A DNA stretch of 64,000 nucleotides from Lytechinus pictus (Eukaryota; Echinodermata; Echinoidea; Temnopleuroida; Toxopneustidae), in the NCBI RefSeq assembly GCF_037042905.1, contig NC_087252.1, positions 14,813,201 through 14,877,200 on the forward strand. The letters run 5' to 3'. Below, one piece after another: positions 26,401 to 32,889 of this stretch (positions within the stretch are counted from its first letter, which is position 1; each line of letters begins with the position of its first letter). The notes below the pieces were generated by a model that ran no database searches, had not been told where the DNA came from, and saw only the letters and a program-made list of their open reading frames with translations. A program made the translations under genes and the position numbers.

Positions 26401-28536
26401 TAGGGGTTCATGTGCTTGTTTTTAAACTATCACCATTTTTATTAGAGCAAATGTGCTTTTTAAAACACCAAAAATGCGCCGAATGCTTAGTATCTATGTG
26501 AAGAAAAAATCAAAACCACTCTACCATTTATTCAAACTCGGGCTAATATTCGTGATTCTTGGCAGCACTGCAGAGTAAAGTATTTTGAAATTGTAGAGAA
26601 TATTTTTTTAATGGTCCATGGGATAATTCCATTTTTTATATTCATGAAATAACGCATCGGATCTGCAGTTAAAGTGCAGAAGATGAGAAAAATCAGCTCA
26701 TACCCGCAGCTAATTAATCACCTGTTCATCCATTGTGACGTCAGCGCGCAGAGTGTAAATTATGCGCAGATCATAATGTGCACAAACATAACTGTGGAAC
26801 GTCCTTAAACAAAATTTTTTATTATTCCTTATATTATTGTAGTTATTCTTGTTTTCAATGGCATATTGTTTTACTGTTAATTTAATCAAAATATTATTGA
26901 CATCCTCATTGTTTATCATCATCATTAATTATCAGAGCAGCAGCATTGTCATTATTGTCTTTAAAATGTTAGATGCTTTATATTTATACAAATGAACAAA
27001 AAATATACAGCTTTTGTTCTGATGAAAATAGAAAAAGAGGGGGAGAAGAGTGTTTAAAGAGAAATTCCAGTAGTTGCAGTAAACACTGATTTCATGAGAA
27101 AGTCTGTAAAACAAGGCTTAATTGTCAGTATATCATCGAGGATCTAGATCTGGTACAGTTACATAAACTGAACTTCGTGAAATCTTGAAATCTACGCTGA
27201 AAAATGTTCAGACTGAAGATCCCCAACACAGATAAGCGCACGTGGGACAGTGCATATTATTGCTTTGAATGTCGGGCCCGACGCTCTACCCAAAATCCTG
27301 TGCTTATTTGCTGATTTCTCAGCAATTACACAATTTCTTCCAGAATCCTTTGGCACATACATTTTATTTATACAAACAGACACTTTGGTGGTCATTTCAT
27401 TGGATTCTGTACGAACTCATTTTGATATCGTTACCAAAACTAGCATTTACCTTTAATATTCTAGAGAGGAAGAGGGAAGAATAATTACCAATATAAACCC
27501 CTCCAAAAAAATCTGTGTTTAGCCATTAATTTCTCCCGACTCCCAATTTTACACAAAGCATGTTTTACATCATTCAAAAGATCATTTAATTTTCTTTAAA
27601 ATGATATCATGCTTATTATAATCACGCCATCACGAAAAGAGCAGGATTCAAAAGTGTTGGATGAGGTCTGAATTGAAAAGCTGCAAGCAAAACGAGCAGA
27701 AATAGTAATGAAGGGTCAATACAGAACATGATTCTTTTGTCTGTGTCAATAGAGATGAAAATCCATTCAAATCAAGCCCCTGCTTCTGCAGTGATGGTTC
27801 TGTCTGTGAGATAATATGGTTTGAGTAGTGGTTTGAAATACCCATGCATGTTTGTTTGTTATGTGTTTGCTTGTGCAGAGGTATGTTTGATTCCATGTTA
27901 ATGTTGATGTTAAGGTGCATGAAAATAATTAAAAGAAACCGCTAAGAAACTCATCGCCACGGAAAAAAGAACAGTGACTTTCAATATTGTGTCTTTTTGC
28001 AACTTTTGAATTTTGACCTTGCCCCACTTTTCAAGGCACTACACCTCTATGTGTACCATAATCATATCATGTAGGGTATCATTTCAAAGAAAATTAAATG
28101 TTCTATTTATTAATATGAATTACACATTGATATTTCTTAAAACCGAGCCGAGGAGGGATGATCGATCAAAGTCAGATTTCCAAAAAATTTTGAGGAGTTT
28201 ATTATGTAGGTTTCATTGACAAGATTAAAACATTCGATTTCACAAACCTATATTGGAGAAACACTTTTTTACTATGTCATGCCGCTCTTTTTGGGTCAGG
28301 GCGTTTATCAACTTCTTCTTCCATTCTGAAGCCCATTGTCCTCGGTACCATTTTCTCAGCAATGCAAGGGACCCTTCATACGTTGCACCATTCTGGTTTT
28401 TCACCATAGCACTTCCTATATCTGCAACGGTAATCCCTAGTGCTTCTCCGAGGTCCTCTAGTTCCAAATTTTGCCTTGACATTTTGGCAACTTCCTTCAG
28501 AATCTTGTCATCATCTATCTCATCTGGAGACGCCAT
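5392..28536 (-). CDS. Death-domain caspase, spliced gene, 3' end not in window
   Basis: This is a predicted cysteine protease of the caspase family. Minus-strand exons are 28536-28248, 13562-13500, 12458-12397, 11479-11294, 10774-10567 and 5496-5392, giving about 304 codons so far. Intron phases are 1,1,0,0,1, each donor/acceptor pair agrees, and all introns are GT-AG. Order: death domain (residues ~10-95), acidic/Ser-Thr linker (~97-138), then the large subunit from ~139 with ALIIGNDF, RPYADKD (substrate-pocket Arg retained), the catalytic His in SHG (~228) and the catalytic Cys in DACWG (~267). The last exon carries NADIFLIHATSYG, which resembles the segment around the large/small subunit junction. 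The remaining small subunit was not found to position 1. Vertebrate initiator caspases carry CARD or DED instead, so an adaptor-recruited initiator role is inferred. Introns are full of transposons. Confidence 0.82.
5680..6200. repeat. G/C-tract and purine-rich MITE debris
   Basis: One end-like sequence, GGGGCGTCGATCC, is at 5691. A second, AGGCGGCGGAAGCGGGGGG, is at 5880-5898. These are followed by C tracts (5940-5953, 6135-6147) and a purine-rich run with AAGAAAG repeats (5960-6070). It lies in caspase intron 5. Long open frames here are low-complexity artefacts. Confidence 0.45.
6201..6848. other. Intronic DNA with fragments of GC-rich motif
   Basis: AT-rich DNA contains a short GC-rich patch (about 6607-6665, GGAGCTGCCGGGTGCTGTG) followed by a purine run and TTTCGCTCGCGCTCGCAA at 6810-6828. 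It resembles degraded MITE sequence. No gene was seen. Confidence 0.35.
6849..7114. mobile_element. MITE with ACTGGCGTA / TACGCCAGT termini
   Basis: The left terminus ACTGGCGTAC (6849) and right terminus TTACGCCAGT (ending 7114) are inverted. The left end is followed by a G tract (6869-6881). The interior is purine-rich, then has TTTTTGCTCGCTCGCTTCGC (7023-7042) and a TTTTACGCAATAGGC segment before the right end. It is about 266 bp with no coding capacity. This is the best-preserved copy of a family also seen at 3788-4046, 9352-9594 and 10024-10247. Confidence 0.65.
7260..7950. repeat. Decayed tandem array of the hairpin motif (array 3)
   Basis: At least six diverged copies begin CAGCTCG at about 7268, 7388, 7466, 7625, 7714 and 7907. 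The best are GCTCGTGCTTCGTGCTCGT and GCTCGCGCTTTGCGCTCGC. Spacers share AATTATTTATTTAGATATC and TGTCC words with arrays 1 and 2. The period is roughly 80-160 bp after decay. Confidence 0.6.
7951..8785. other. Intronic AT-rich DNA, nothing recognised
   Basis: I see no gene, inverted-repeat element or tandem repeat in this stretch of caspase intron 5. Confidence 0.4.
8789..9060. mobile_element. G/C-tract MITE relative with purine-rich body
   Basis: The left end AGTGGCGTAACAGGCGGGGG is followed by a G tract, GCAGTTGCC, a C tract and GGCGGATTTCACCGGGAAAA. A long GGAAAGGGAAAAG-type body then runs to about 9000. The left terminus resembles the ACTGGCGTAA family. The right end is not resolved. Overlapping open frames on both strands are purine-tract artefacts. 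Confidence 0.45.
9352..9594. mobile_element. MITE of the ACTGGCGTAA family, degenerate ends
   Basis: Left end CACTGGCATACAGGCGCGGG (9350-9369) leads into a G tract. Right end TTCATTACGCAACTGG ends at about 9594. The interior matches the other copies in ATGAAATG-rich sequence and ACAAATTTTTCACACATTGC. Confidence 0.5.
9685..9990. repeat. Hairpin segment and second MITE remnant
   Basis: GGGGTCTCCGCCCCGGACC (9701-9719) can fold back. CAAACGCAGTGC pairs with GCACTGCGTTTG-like sequence at about 9721-9742. A purine body, TTTTTTCTCGCTCGCTTCGC (about 9890-9910) and a T/G tract (9960-9986) follow, as in the right portion of the G-tract MITEs. Confidence 0.4.
10024..10247. mobile_element. MITE of the ACTGGCGTAA family
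   Basis: Left end CAGTGGTGTACATACC and right end GCCTCATTACACCATT are imperfect inverted repeats. The interior carries TTTTTGCTCGCTCGCTTCGC near 10144-10163 as in the copy at 6849-7114. It ends about 320 bp from caspase exon 5, inside intron 5. Confidence 0.5.
10567..10774 (-). CDS. Caspase exon 5: catalytic His and Cys
   Basis: The acceptor is TTTATAAAAAG (AG at 10776-10775) and the donor GGAG|GTATGG at 10567/10566. The 208-nt exon carries AVVYISSHGNKDEV, with the catalytic His in SHG, and KPKVIIIDACWG, with the catalytic Cys. Both residues of the dyad are intact. The usual QACRG/QACQG pentapeptide is DACWG here. The open frame runs past the donor into intron down to 10445. Confidence 0.88.
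11294..11479 (-). CDS. Caspase exon 4: start of large subunit
   Basis: The acceptor TTTGTCTTTCAG is at 11481-11480 and the donor CAG|GTACTT at 11294/11293. It is a 186-nt phase 0/0 exon. It contains the first caspase beta strand (NALIIGNDF) and RPYADKD, aligned with the family R-x-G-x-D-x-D element. Arg is kept and Gly is replaced by Tyr. The LLLTRLGYD helix follows. Confidence 0.82.
11780..11890. repeat. TA/GA microsatellite
   Basis: Alternating TATATATG/TATATATA runs at 11788-11870 are followed by GAGAGAGAGAGAG at 11870-11884. They lie in the caspase intron between exons 3 and 4. Confidence 0.8.
12397..12458 (-). CDS. Caspase exon 3: linker before the large subunit
   Basis: The acceptor is TTCTTGTCATCTAG (AG at 12460-12459) and the donor is CTG|GTATGA at 12397/12396. 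The 62-nt exon enters in phase 1 and leaves in phase 0, exactly what is needed to join exon 2 to exon 4. It reads WKDCKVKPVPQ then YVPDQDL. The peptide has no database-like motif; phase and splice sites are the support. Confidence 0.6.
12540..13440. other. Caspase intron 2, nothing recognised
   Basis: AT-rich intronic DNA with no recognisable element or exon apart from short homopolymer tracts. Confidence 0.4.
13500..13562 (-). CDS. Caspase exon 2: linker
   Basis: The acceptor TTATTGCAG ends at 13563 and the donor is GTACGT at 13499. The 63-nt exon is phase 1 at both ends and encodes a Glu/Ser/Thr-rich linker (VEPMAVEETDSSPSTDQTET). Assignment rests on splice signals, phase and low-complexity acidic content typical of pro-domain linkers. 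Confidence 0.6.
14084..14442. mobile_element. Small foldback element with ~15-bp tandem motifs in both arms
   Basis: The left arm (14084-14212) contains repeated CATTTGGTCTA and GTCTACTACCATTTGG-like words. The right arm (14262-14442) has their complements, ATTAGACCAAATGG and AATAGACGAAATGG, repeated every 15-17 bp. A short unique spacer lies between. Inverted arms made of ~15-bp tandem units recall the TU foldback elements described in sea urchins. That comparison is from memory. Confidence 0.65.
14687..15499 (+). mobile_element. TIR element with 9-bp target duplication carrying a helicase fragment
   Basis: Both ends begin TAGCCTCTTGTCGAGGCCCT, an exact 20-bp inverted match. Similarity continues for about 70 bp to CATCTGAGC (left) and its complement (right). 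The element is flanked by CCTATGGGC at 14678-14686 and 15500-15508, a 9-bp duplication. Length is 813 bp. Target duplications of this size are known for Mutator-like and Merlin transposons; which applies here is not decided. There is no transposase. The cargo is a RecQ-like helicase start. Confidence 0.8.
14887..15141 (+). pseudogene. RecQ-like DNA helicase N-terminal fragment
   Basis: The 84-codon frame starts MATRGLLAKS and resembles the start of a RecQ-family ATP-dependent helicase. It has a Q-motif-like YRFKDLQVDEI, the spacer ALKGRDVFVNLP, and Walker A LPTGYGKN (about residues 46-53). The required Ser/Thr after the Walker Lys is Asn, so ATP binding would be impaired. Homology ends after VIFHAIPLCV, and the rest of the frame is unrelated. 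There is no DEAH box or C-terminal domain. It lies 200 bp inside the TIR element, so it is a captured or eroded cargo, not a cellular helicase gene. Confidence 0.7.
15510..17100. other. Intronic DNA, nothing recognised
   Basis: AT-rich sequence within caspase intron 1. A diffuse GTGTATAC/ACAGTGTG-rich patch lies at about 16410-16490. No gene or clear element was seen. Confidence 0.4.
17105..17180 (+). mobile_element. LINE 3' tail remnant
   Basis: CATGTAATCCGGCCTTTGGGCTGAATTATG followed by TAAATAAATAT resembles the 3' end of CR1/L2-type LINEs, which end in short A-rich repeats. No coding part is attached. Confidence 0.35.
17413..18015. mobile_element. TTAA-type foldback MITE
   Basis: TTAA occurs at 17413-17416 and 18012-18015. 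The left end AGGGGAATCCAGCC is matched by the complement of GGTTGGATTCCCCT at the right. Inner arms also pair, for example AGAAAGTTATAGCTGC against ATAACTTTCTTGTTG. About 595 bp, no coding capacity. TTAA targets are typical of piggyBac and Kolobok transposases, so a non-autonomous relative is likely. Confidence 0.75.
18120..18250. repeat. Trinucleotide-rich low-complexity tract
   Basis: ATC/ATT and then AGTAGT/AGAAGT repeats produce overlapping open frames on both strands that are not genes. Confidence 0.7.
18608..19213 (+). pseudogene. Reverse transcriptase C-terminal region of a LINE
   Basis: The 201-residue frame begins GVTIDSNLTWSEHI, the post-catalytic motif of CR1/L2/Jockey reverse transcriptases. 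It continues with LPLQKRAIRNVTHS, the connection region. It ends RHHGPDTWNSLPQYLK, a hallmark C-terminal motif of these elements. The catalytic FADD region is missing or lies in frameshifted sequence upstream, so it cannot be active. Confidence 0.8.
19408..19525. repeat. CA-rich microsatellite
   Basis: A run of ACACACACACACAC at about 19411-19428 is followed by imperfect ACACAC and ACATGCACA repeats. Confidence 0.8.
20177..24306. mobile_element. Giant foldback element FB1 with ~160-180 bp repeat units
   Basis: The left end starts TAGACGAGTCAATATATGG (20177) and the right end is the complement of TAGACGGAACAATATACG (ending 24306). TA flanks fit a TA target duplication. Left arm is about 20177-21440; right arm about 21480-24306, including an insertion at 22432-23513. 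Each arm is a series of degenerate units around AGCCATCTTGGATTTT, ACCACTGACTGTCCTTG, TAACTTGTCCCAATGTATT and ATGGTTTAGACACCAAA. Right-arm unit starts near 21721, 21877, 22041, 22217, 22396, 23657 and 23830. No transposase was seen. It lies in caspase intron 1. Confidence 0.75.
22432..23513. mobile_element. TIR element B, copy 1 (CAGTCAG ends, 4-bp target AGTG)
   Basis: The left end CAGTCAGACCGCAGGTCCC and the complement of the right end differ at one base. AGTG flanks both sides (22428-22431 and 23514-23517), and removing the element restores the FB1 unit sequence CATACAGTGGCACTGACTG. Inner arms are inverted over hundreds of bases, for example TTAATCGGGTCAAGATCACA near 22830 with its complement near 23098. 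The centre carries a CACGTG and ATTGG/CCAAT words. It is 1,082 bp and non-coding. The 5.1-kb copy is at 45707-50831. Confidence 0.75.
24494..24995. mobile_element. TTAA-type MITE, diverged copy
   Basis: TTAAAGGGCTACTCCAGAAT at 24494 is a typical left end. AAATTCTCAGCATTTTTTTG and TTATTTTCAGCCCAAAGAAT near 24940-24990 resemble the right arm of the 30114-30714 element. The right terminus and its TTAA are not intact. Confidence 0.45.
25060..25550 (+). mobile_element. LINE 3' end remnant
   Basis: The segment ends AACCAGTATCTCTGCTGATT, GGGTTGCCCTTTTTAAATA, then CAATAAATAAAACAAAATAAATAAATAA. This is the layout of CR1/L2 3' ends with an A-rich repeat tail. The upstream part is AT-rich 3' UTR with no open reverse-transcriptase frame. 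Confidence 0.5.
25866..26808. mobile_element. TTAA-flanked TIR element, ~0.94 kb
   Basis: TTAA at 25866-25869 and 26805-26808 flank exact 15-bp inverted termini, GGACGTTCCACAGTT and its complement. A sub-terminal sequence (TCCATGTCATTTTCAC) occurs twice in direct order, near 25893 and 26327. No transposase frame is present, so it is non-autonomous with a piggyBac/Kolobok-like target. Confidence 0.8.
26809..27500. other. Intronic DNA, nothing recognised
   Basis: This AT-rich stretch of caspase intron 1 shows no clear element. Overlapping frames on both strands near 27190-27480 have no recognisable content. Confidence 0.4.
27505..28205. repeat. Long interspersed repeat R1, copy 1
   Basis: About 700 bp matches 37782-39045 in the same orientation. 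Shared blocks include GGCCATTAATTTCTCCC-like, GTTGGATGAGGTCTGAATTG, TCATGAAGGGTCAATACAGA-like, CAAGCCCCTGCTTCTG and CAAAGTCAGATTTCCAAA. It ends about 45 bp from the caspase death-domain exon. No coding sequence or known element type was recognised. Confidence 0.6.
28248..28536 (-). CDS. Caspase exon 1: death domain
   Basis: Translation from ATG 28536 starts MASPDEIDDDKILKEVAKMS. It has the helical pattern of a death domain: LGEALGI in the second helix, LLRKWY before the fourth or fifth helix, and KKLINALTQ and ERHDIVKKC at the end. The open frame stops at 28240, but the donor ATAG|GTTTGT at 28248/28247 precedes the stop and gives phase 1, which suits the next exon. The ATG has A at -3 (AGAATGG). 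An upstream non-coding exon is possible, since TTAATAG precedes the ATG. Confidence 0.8.
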
Positions 28537-28564
28537 TCTATTAACGATTCAAAAGACAGTTTAA

Positions 28565-28801
28565 TGCTTTAAAATTCAAAGTTCAAAGTTTAAATTTATT
28601 CAAACCAATCAAGAACAAGATACATATTATATAGTTTAACAAAAATGAGAATACATGATAGGTTTGGGACCCCATAGAAGCAGAGCTTGTTAGAGGGGCC
28701 CCTTATAAAGTACATTACAACAATAATGAGATGAAAAAAAAAATATTTACAATTTACAATATCTAAAGACTAAATAGAAAAATACATACAAACACAACAC
28801 G

Positions 28802-28844
<43 letters not shown>

Positions 28845-29285
28845 TTGTTTTATCAAGAATCAATTTAAGATATTTTGTAGTCTTTCAAATAAATATTTTC
28901 GACATGAATTTTTAGATATGGGCAGTGTTGGACTGGATCTAAAGTTTTGTGGTAACTTATTCCATTCTTTTGTACAAACTATCACAAAATAATTCAAAGC
29001 AGTATTTGTTCTTGCAAGTGGCTGGTGGATAAGATTTTTCTGCCGTGTATTGGACAAATGGACATTTGAGTTAAGAACAAATGCATCTTTTAAAAATTAA
29101 CAGTTTTTAGAGGATTGTGATTTGTACATAAATATCAAGCAATTGAAGGAGACTAAATCATCAAGAGGCAAAATCTTCAATTGCAGAAATATAGGAATAC
29201 TTGGACATCTGTAATTCGAATATGTCATGAGCCTCATTACTTTCTTCTGAAGAACTAGCAGTTTGTTTAAATGGTTCCTAAATCA
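28565..29285 (-). mobile_element. LINE 3' fragment, 5'-truncated
   Basis: The minus strand reads a reverse-transcriptase tail. HLNKLLVLQKKVMRLMTYSN (near 29275-29210) is the connection motif of CR1/L2-type elements. After a break, 28860-29057 reads EWNKLPQNF, the typical C-terminal motif. The 3' UTR follows with a CA repeat (28801-28844) and ends in AAACTTTGAACTTTGAA-like repeats near 28570. It lies just upstream of caspase exon 1. Confidence 0.65.
28798..28844. repeat. CA microsatellite
   Basis: ACACAC runs almost uninterrupted here, inside the LINE 3' UTR. Confidence 0.9.
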
Positions 29286-29289
29286 ATGG

Positions 29290-29420
29290 ACATATCGTGG
29301 CTGAGTGGTCAAGAAGGGTTAACGATTATAATATATGTATGTATCCGTCTGGATGTCCGTGTTTCGATCCCCAACACATCACATGGCCCTGAGTTATCAT
29401 TATCGGATTTAAAATCAATG
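29290..29420 (+). mobile_element. tRNA-derived SINE fragment
   Basis: CGTGGCTGAGTGGTCAAG (29295-29312) fits an RNA polymerase III A box of a Ser/Leu-type tRNA head. GTGTTTCGATCCCC (29359-29372) fits a decayed B box. The variable-arm region between them does not fold well, so this is a SINE head and not a tRNA gene. Confidence 0.5.
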
Positions 29421-30109
29421 AAAATGCTGAAATAGTACCAACATTACCCTCTATGCGTGTGTTTTTTTTAAGAAAAAGTTTTCTTTAAGTTTTATAAATT
29501 TCCAATTCACTAGCTCTACTACCTTATTATGACTTTATGATATAGGCCTACTGTTACAGTGTGGACTAAAAAAAGCGTTTTAGTGTATTTCGCAGTTTTC
29601 TCTTAGATACATAGTCATTTTTTTAATCCATAATGATCAACTGATGTTGGGGGATATCTGTGCTTAATTTGAGTTTCTAGTGATAAAATTATATATTTTT
29701 AACTTAATTTTTGTTTTCGGGTACGTGGTGAATTAAGGATATTTCAGTCATTTTAGACGCCATTTCATATCATTTCATATTTTCTACAGATTTCAAATCT
29801 TTTTGGAATTTCATTCGATACATTTAAAATCTGTTTACATATCAAGAGACACTTGAGGAATGAGCATTCATAAATTGGCGACCAATTTAGACGCCATCTT
29901 GGATTGTGGAAAAAGCTCAAAGTGGACTCATGGGTACTTTTACAATGGAAGTCTAGTAATATTCCCGAACCTACCCTGACTGAATACATCAACCTGCACA
30001 CCAGAAATGACCAGGTTTAAGCGACAATGTTTAGTGGCCGAAAAAACATGAAACACCTCCCCCTCCCACGTCATCTTTGTAGGGTGGTTCATAACTGAGC
30101 GTTAAATCC
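29421..30109. other. Intergenic DNA, nothing certain
   Basis: Two copies of a TTTAGACGCCAT word (near 29752 and 29889) recall foldback-arm units but no arm could be traced. No gene was seen. Confidence 0.35.
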
Positions 30110-30718
30110 TTAAAGGGATGGTCCGGGCTTAAAATATTTATATCTGAATAAGTAGAGTAAAATTCACAAAGTAAAATGCTGAAAGATTCATTAGAATCGG
30201 ATAACAGATAACGAAGTTATGGAATTTTAAAGTTTATCGAGATTTTGTGAAAACAGTTATATGCACGTCGTCATGAATATTCATTAGATGTGCTGATAAT
30301 TTCACATCCCCTCTCTCATTTTTCTTTTGTTATTACATGAAATCATAAATGTTTCATTTTTCATATATGTGTAAATTGGTGTGTCTCCATTATGATGAAA
30401 TGAAATGCAGCAATAAATAACTAATTCACTTAATAAGTTGTCAGACCAATTGTTTTAGTTCTTGGTAGAAAATTTTGAATAAACATAATTTCATATAATA
30501 AAATACAAAAGAACTTTTGGGGATATGACATCATCAACCCGCCTAATCAATATTCATAAAGAATGCCCAGAACTGTTTTACTGGAATAATGCAACCTTTA
30601 AAATTCAATAACTTCGTTATTTGTTATCAGATTTTGATCAAATTTTCAGCATTTTGCTTTGCGGATTTTACTCTATTTATTGAGATATAAATATTTCCAG
30701 CCTGGAATATCCCTTTAA
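30110..30718. mobile_element. TTAA-type foldback MITE, complete
   Basis: TTAA at 30110-30113 and 30715-30718 flanks termini AGGGATGGTCCGGGC and the complement of GCCTGGAATATCCCT. Arms pair for well over 100 bp: AAATGCTGAAAGATTC and GATAACGAAGTTATGG on the left against ATAACTTCGTTATTTGTTAT and CAGCATTTTGCTTTG on the right. It is 601 bp between targets, with no frame. It is the reference for the truncated copy at 1055-1324. Confidence 0.8.
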
Positions 30719-32555
30719 TCACTTTGGTGCGAATGGCTGCCATGTGCGTTTATTAGAGCACCAAACATACTGCGTCATGTACTTGCACAAAGACATGACA
30801 GATGCACAAGCACACCCAAACACATGAACCCACTTGTCGACGTCACGATGTATATACATTATCTATACTCGGATAGCGGCCATCATGGACGCCCAAAATA
30901 TACCTCTTTCCCATATTCGGGAATGACATTCCTGAGGTCCAACAATGAACCGTTAAATATATTTTATGTTGTTGCAAATTTGTACTGGTCAAACGTTATT
31001 GACAATGTTGCATGGTCTTCTAATAAAAAACGATATGTGTTTCATCACCTTGCTCTTGCCTGTCAGAACAAAGTGATAATACAAGTTAATTGAATTTCAT
31101 TCGATAAAATGTTAAATCCCAAGGTGGCATATGATGAAAAAATAGATTAAGATGATAATTCTTAAAGGATGATACTGTGCAGCTAACAAAACATTTGCCA
31201 TCAGAGACAAATACTCACTTTATTAATTATTAATCCTCTGCCCACTGTCTTCAGCTAGCCGTGGTTGTCGTGTGATGTGTCACACAAAATGCCCTATACA
31301 CTGCTATCAATATCTAAAATATTGTGCAGATGACGTCTGTTCATAAACTGCAGTGGGGAACTTTGTTCCCACCGCCAATTATAAACGGGTTATTGTCACG
31401 GTCGAAAAGATTTCAATGCAACTATCTTCTTTAGCTTCGCCCTGTGGAAGAACAGTCTGTTGCCTGTTAATGTAATAATTGAATGAAATTAACAAAAACC
31501 TCTTCTTAATGAGGGGAGGGGGCATTTATGCTTGTTATGCCCAATCGAGGCATGTTTATCAGTCATATTCACTGGTGTCAATAATCCTAGTGGTCGGAAT
31601 GGAAAAAAAACACTGGAATTTAAGTAGATTCTGTTTTCTTTAATGGTCTAACGTTAAGAGATTTTTTCATGGTTATCTGCATCTTGTTAGCTATTAATTT
31701 ATCAATGTATGTTCTGAAATATGAGTGCAAAAACACCAGATACAGAAAAGAGTGTAATGGACGGAAAAGTGCTGCAAATATGGATACCATCTAACTCGGT
31801 CCCGCCGAGTTGTCCATTATCGGATCGCTGCTTTGTTGACAAATGATTGTATTGAATACAAATTAATGAAATGAATTTAGACTATGATTTCACAGTTTAT
31901 TTGTGTATTCTCGTATCAACCTTACCATAGTGTTTGGGTTAGGGTTAGGTTTAAGGTTAGTTAAACGTTCGGGGTAAGTTTTTACGATGGACAACTCGGC
32001 ACCTAATTTTTCGGCTGGTTCAAGTTGTCTCAAGCACCGAGAACACATGGACCTTACATTGTATAGGCCTATGTTGGAGCTTTAGTAAATAAACCATTTA
32101 GAAAACTATAAATGTAGTCGTTTTTGTTCATATAATGACTATTTTTGTTTTGCCGAATATCTATATTAACGAATATAACATTCGCTTTATTGTTTATGCT
32201 TATCGTTTTTGTTCCAAGAACACATGACATAACCAGAAACCTAACAATATATATGTACATAATAAAATAAACAATAACCAATGCCGGGGGATTACCTAAA
32301 TTAAAACGTCATTTTTGTAAGAAGCCCTTCCTCATTAGTTGTAATAAAATAAATGTGGAAAGACATGCTCTAGGCGTTCGCCGGCAAAACATTAAATTAT
32401 TAGTTTTCCCAAAAAACTGATAGATTCTGTTAATATTTGGAACTGAAACTAGTGGAAACGGTACTATTACTAACCCTGAACCTTTTCCAGCACATCTTGA
32501 TATGTATGACGAATGGCGGAAAGACAACAATGATGATGAAAATCTATATTTTTTT
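30719..32555. other. Intergenic DNA between the two host genes
   Basis: No gene, inverted repeat or tandem array was recognised. The open frames are short and featureless. A brief GGGTTAGGGTTAGG word at about 31935 is too short to be a telomeric tract. Confidence 0.4.
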
Positions 32556-32559
32556 TTAA

Positions 32560-32802
32560 TTGTTCGAAATAGACATGAAATGAAATACTCCGAAAATTTG
32601 CTTTGCCAAATTGATCGTGGGCCCAGCAGCCGTTGTGCAGTACCAGATCGACGAGACTCTATCCCTTTAATCGTTGAACGCCAAACAGGGTAGCAGCAAC
32701 TCCCATCTTTTAACGTATTTTGGTCTGACGCGGCCGGGGTTTGAACCCCCGACCTCCCGTTTGTGAGACGGACGCTCTACCAACTGAGCCAACACACCGG
32801 TC
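32560..32802 (-). mobile_element. tRNA-derived SINE
   Basis: The minus strand begins with a tRNA-like head. TTGGCTCAGTTGGTAGAGC (A box) is near 32795-32775. A Val(CAC)-like anticodon loop CTCACAA sits in a paired stem, and GGGGGTTCAAACCCC (B box) is near 32750-32736. The acceptor stem halves do not pair, and an unrelated body follows (AAAAGATGGGAGTTGCTGC, then CCCTGTTTGGCG). This is a SINE and not a functional tRNA gene. The target-side end is approximate. Confidence 0.65.
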
Positions 32803-32889
32803 ATGGACGTATCCTTTTCGCAGTTAGAAAAACGCTGCTCGCAGTAGCTTTTCCTGAATATGACGCTGACTGCGAAATAATGTGGACTA

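Noticed and set aside
30824-31093. 89-codon frame between the two host genes as an exon
   Set aside because: No recognisable domain, no good splice signals, and composition like surrounding intergenic DNA.
31930-31960. Telomere-like GGGTTAGGGTTAGG word
   Set aside because: Only about two units, no array; chance or minor remnant.
32718-32800. tRNA-Val(CAC)-like gene on the minus strand
   Set aside because: D, anticodon and T arms look good, but the acceptor halves do not pair and a SINE body follows. Treated as a SINE head.
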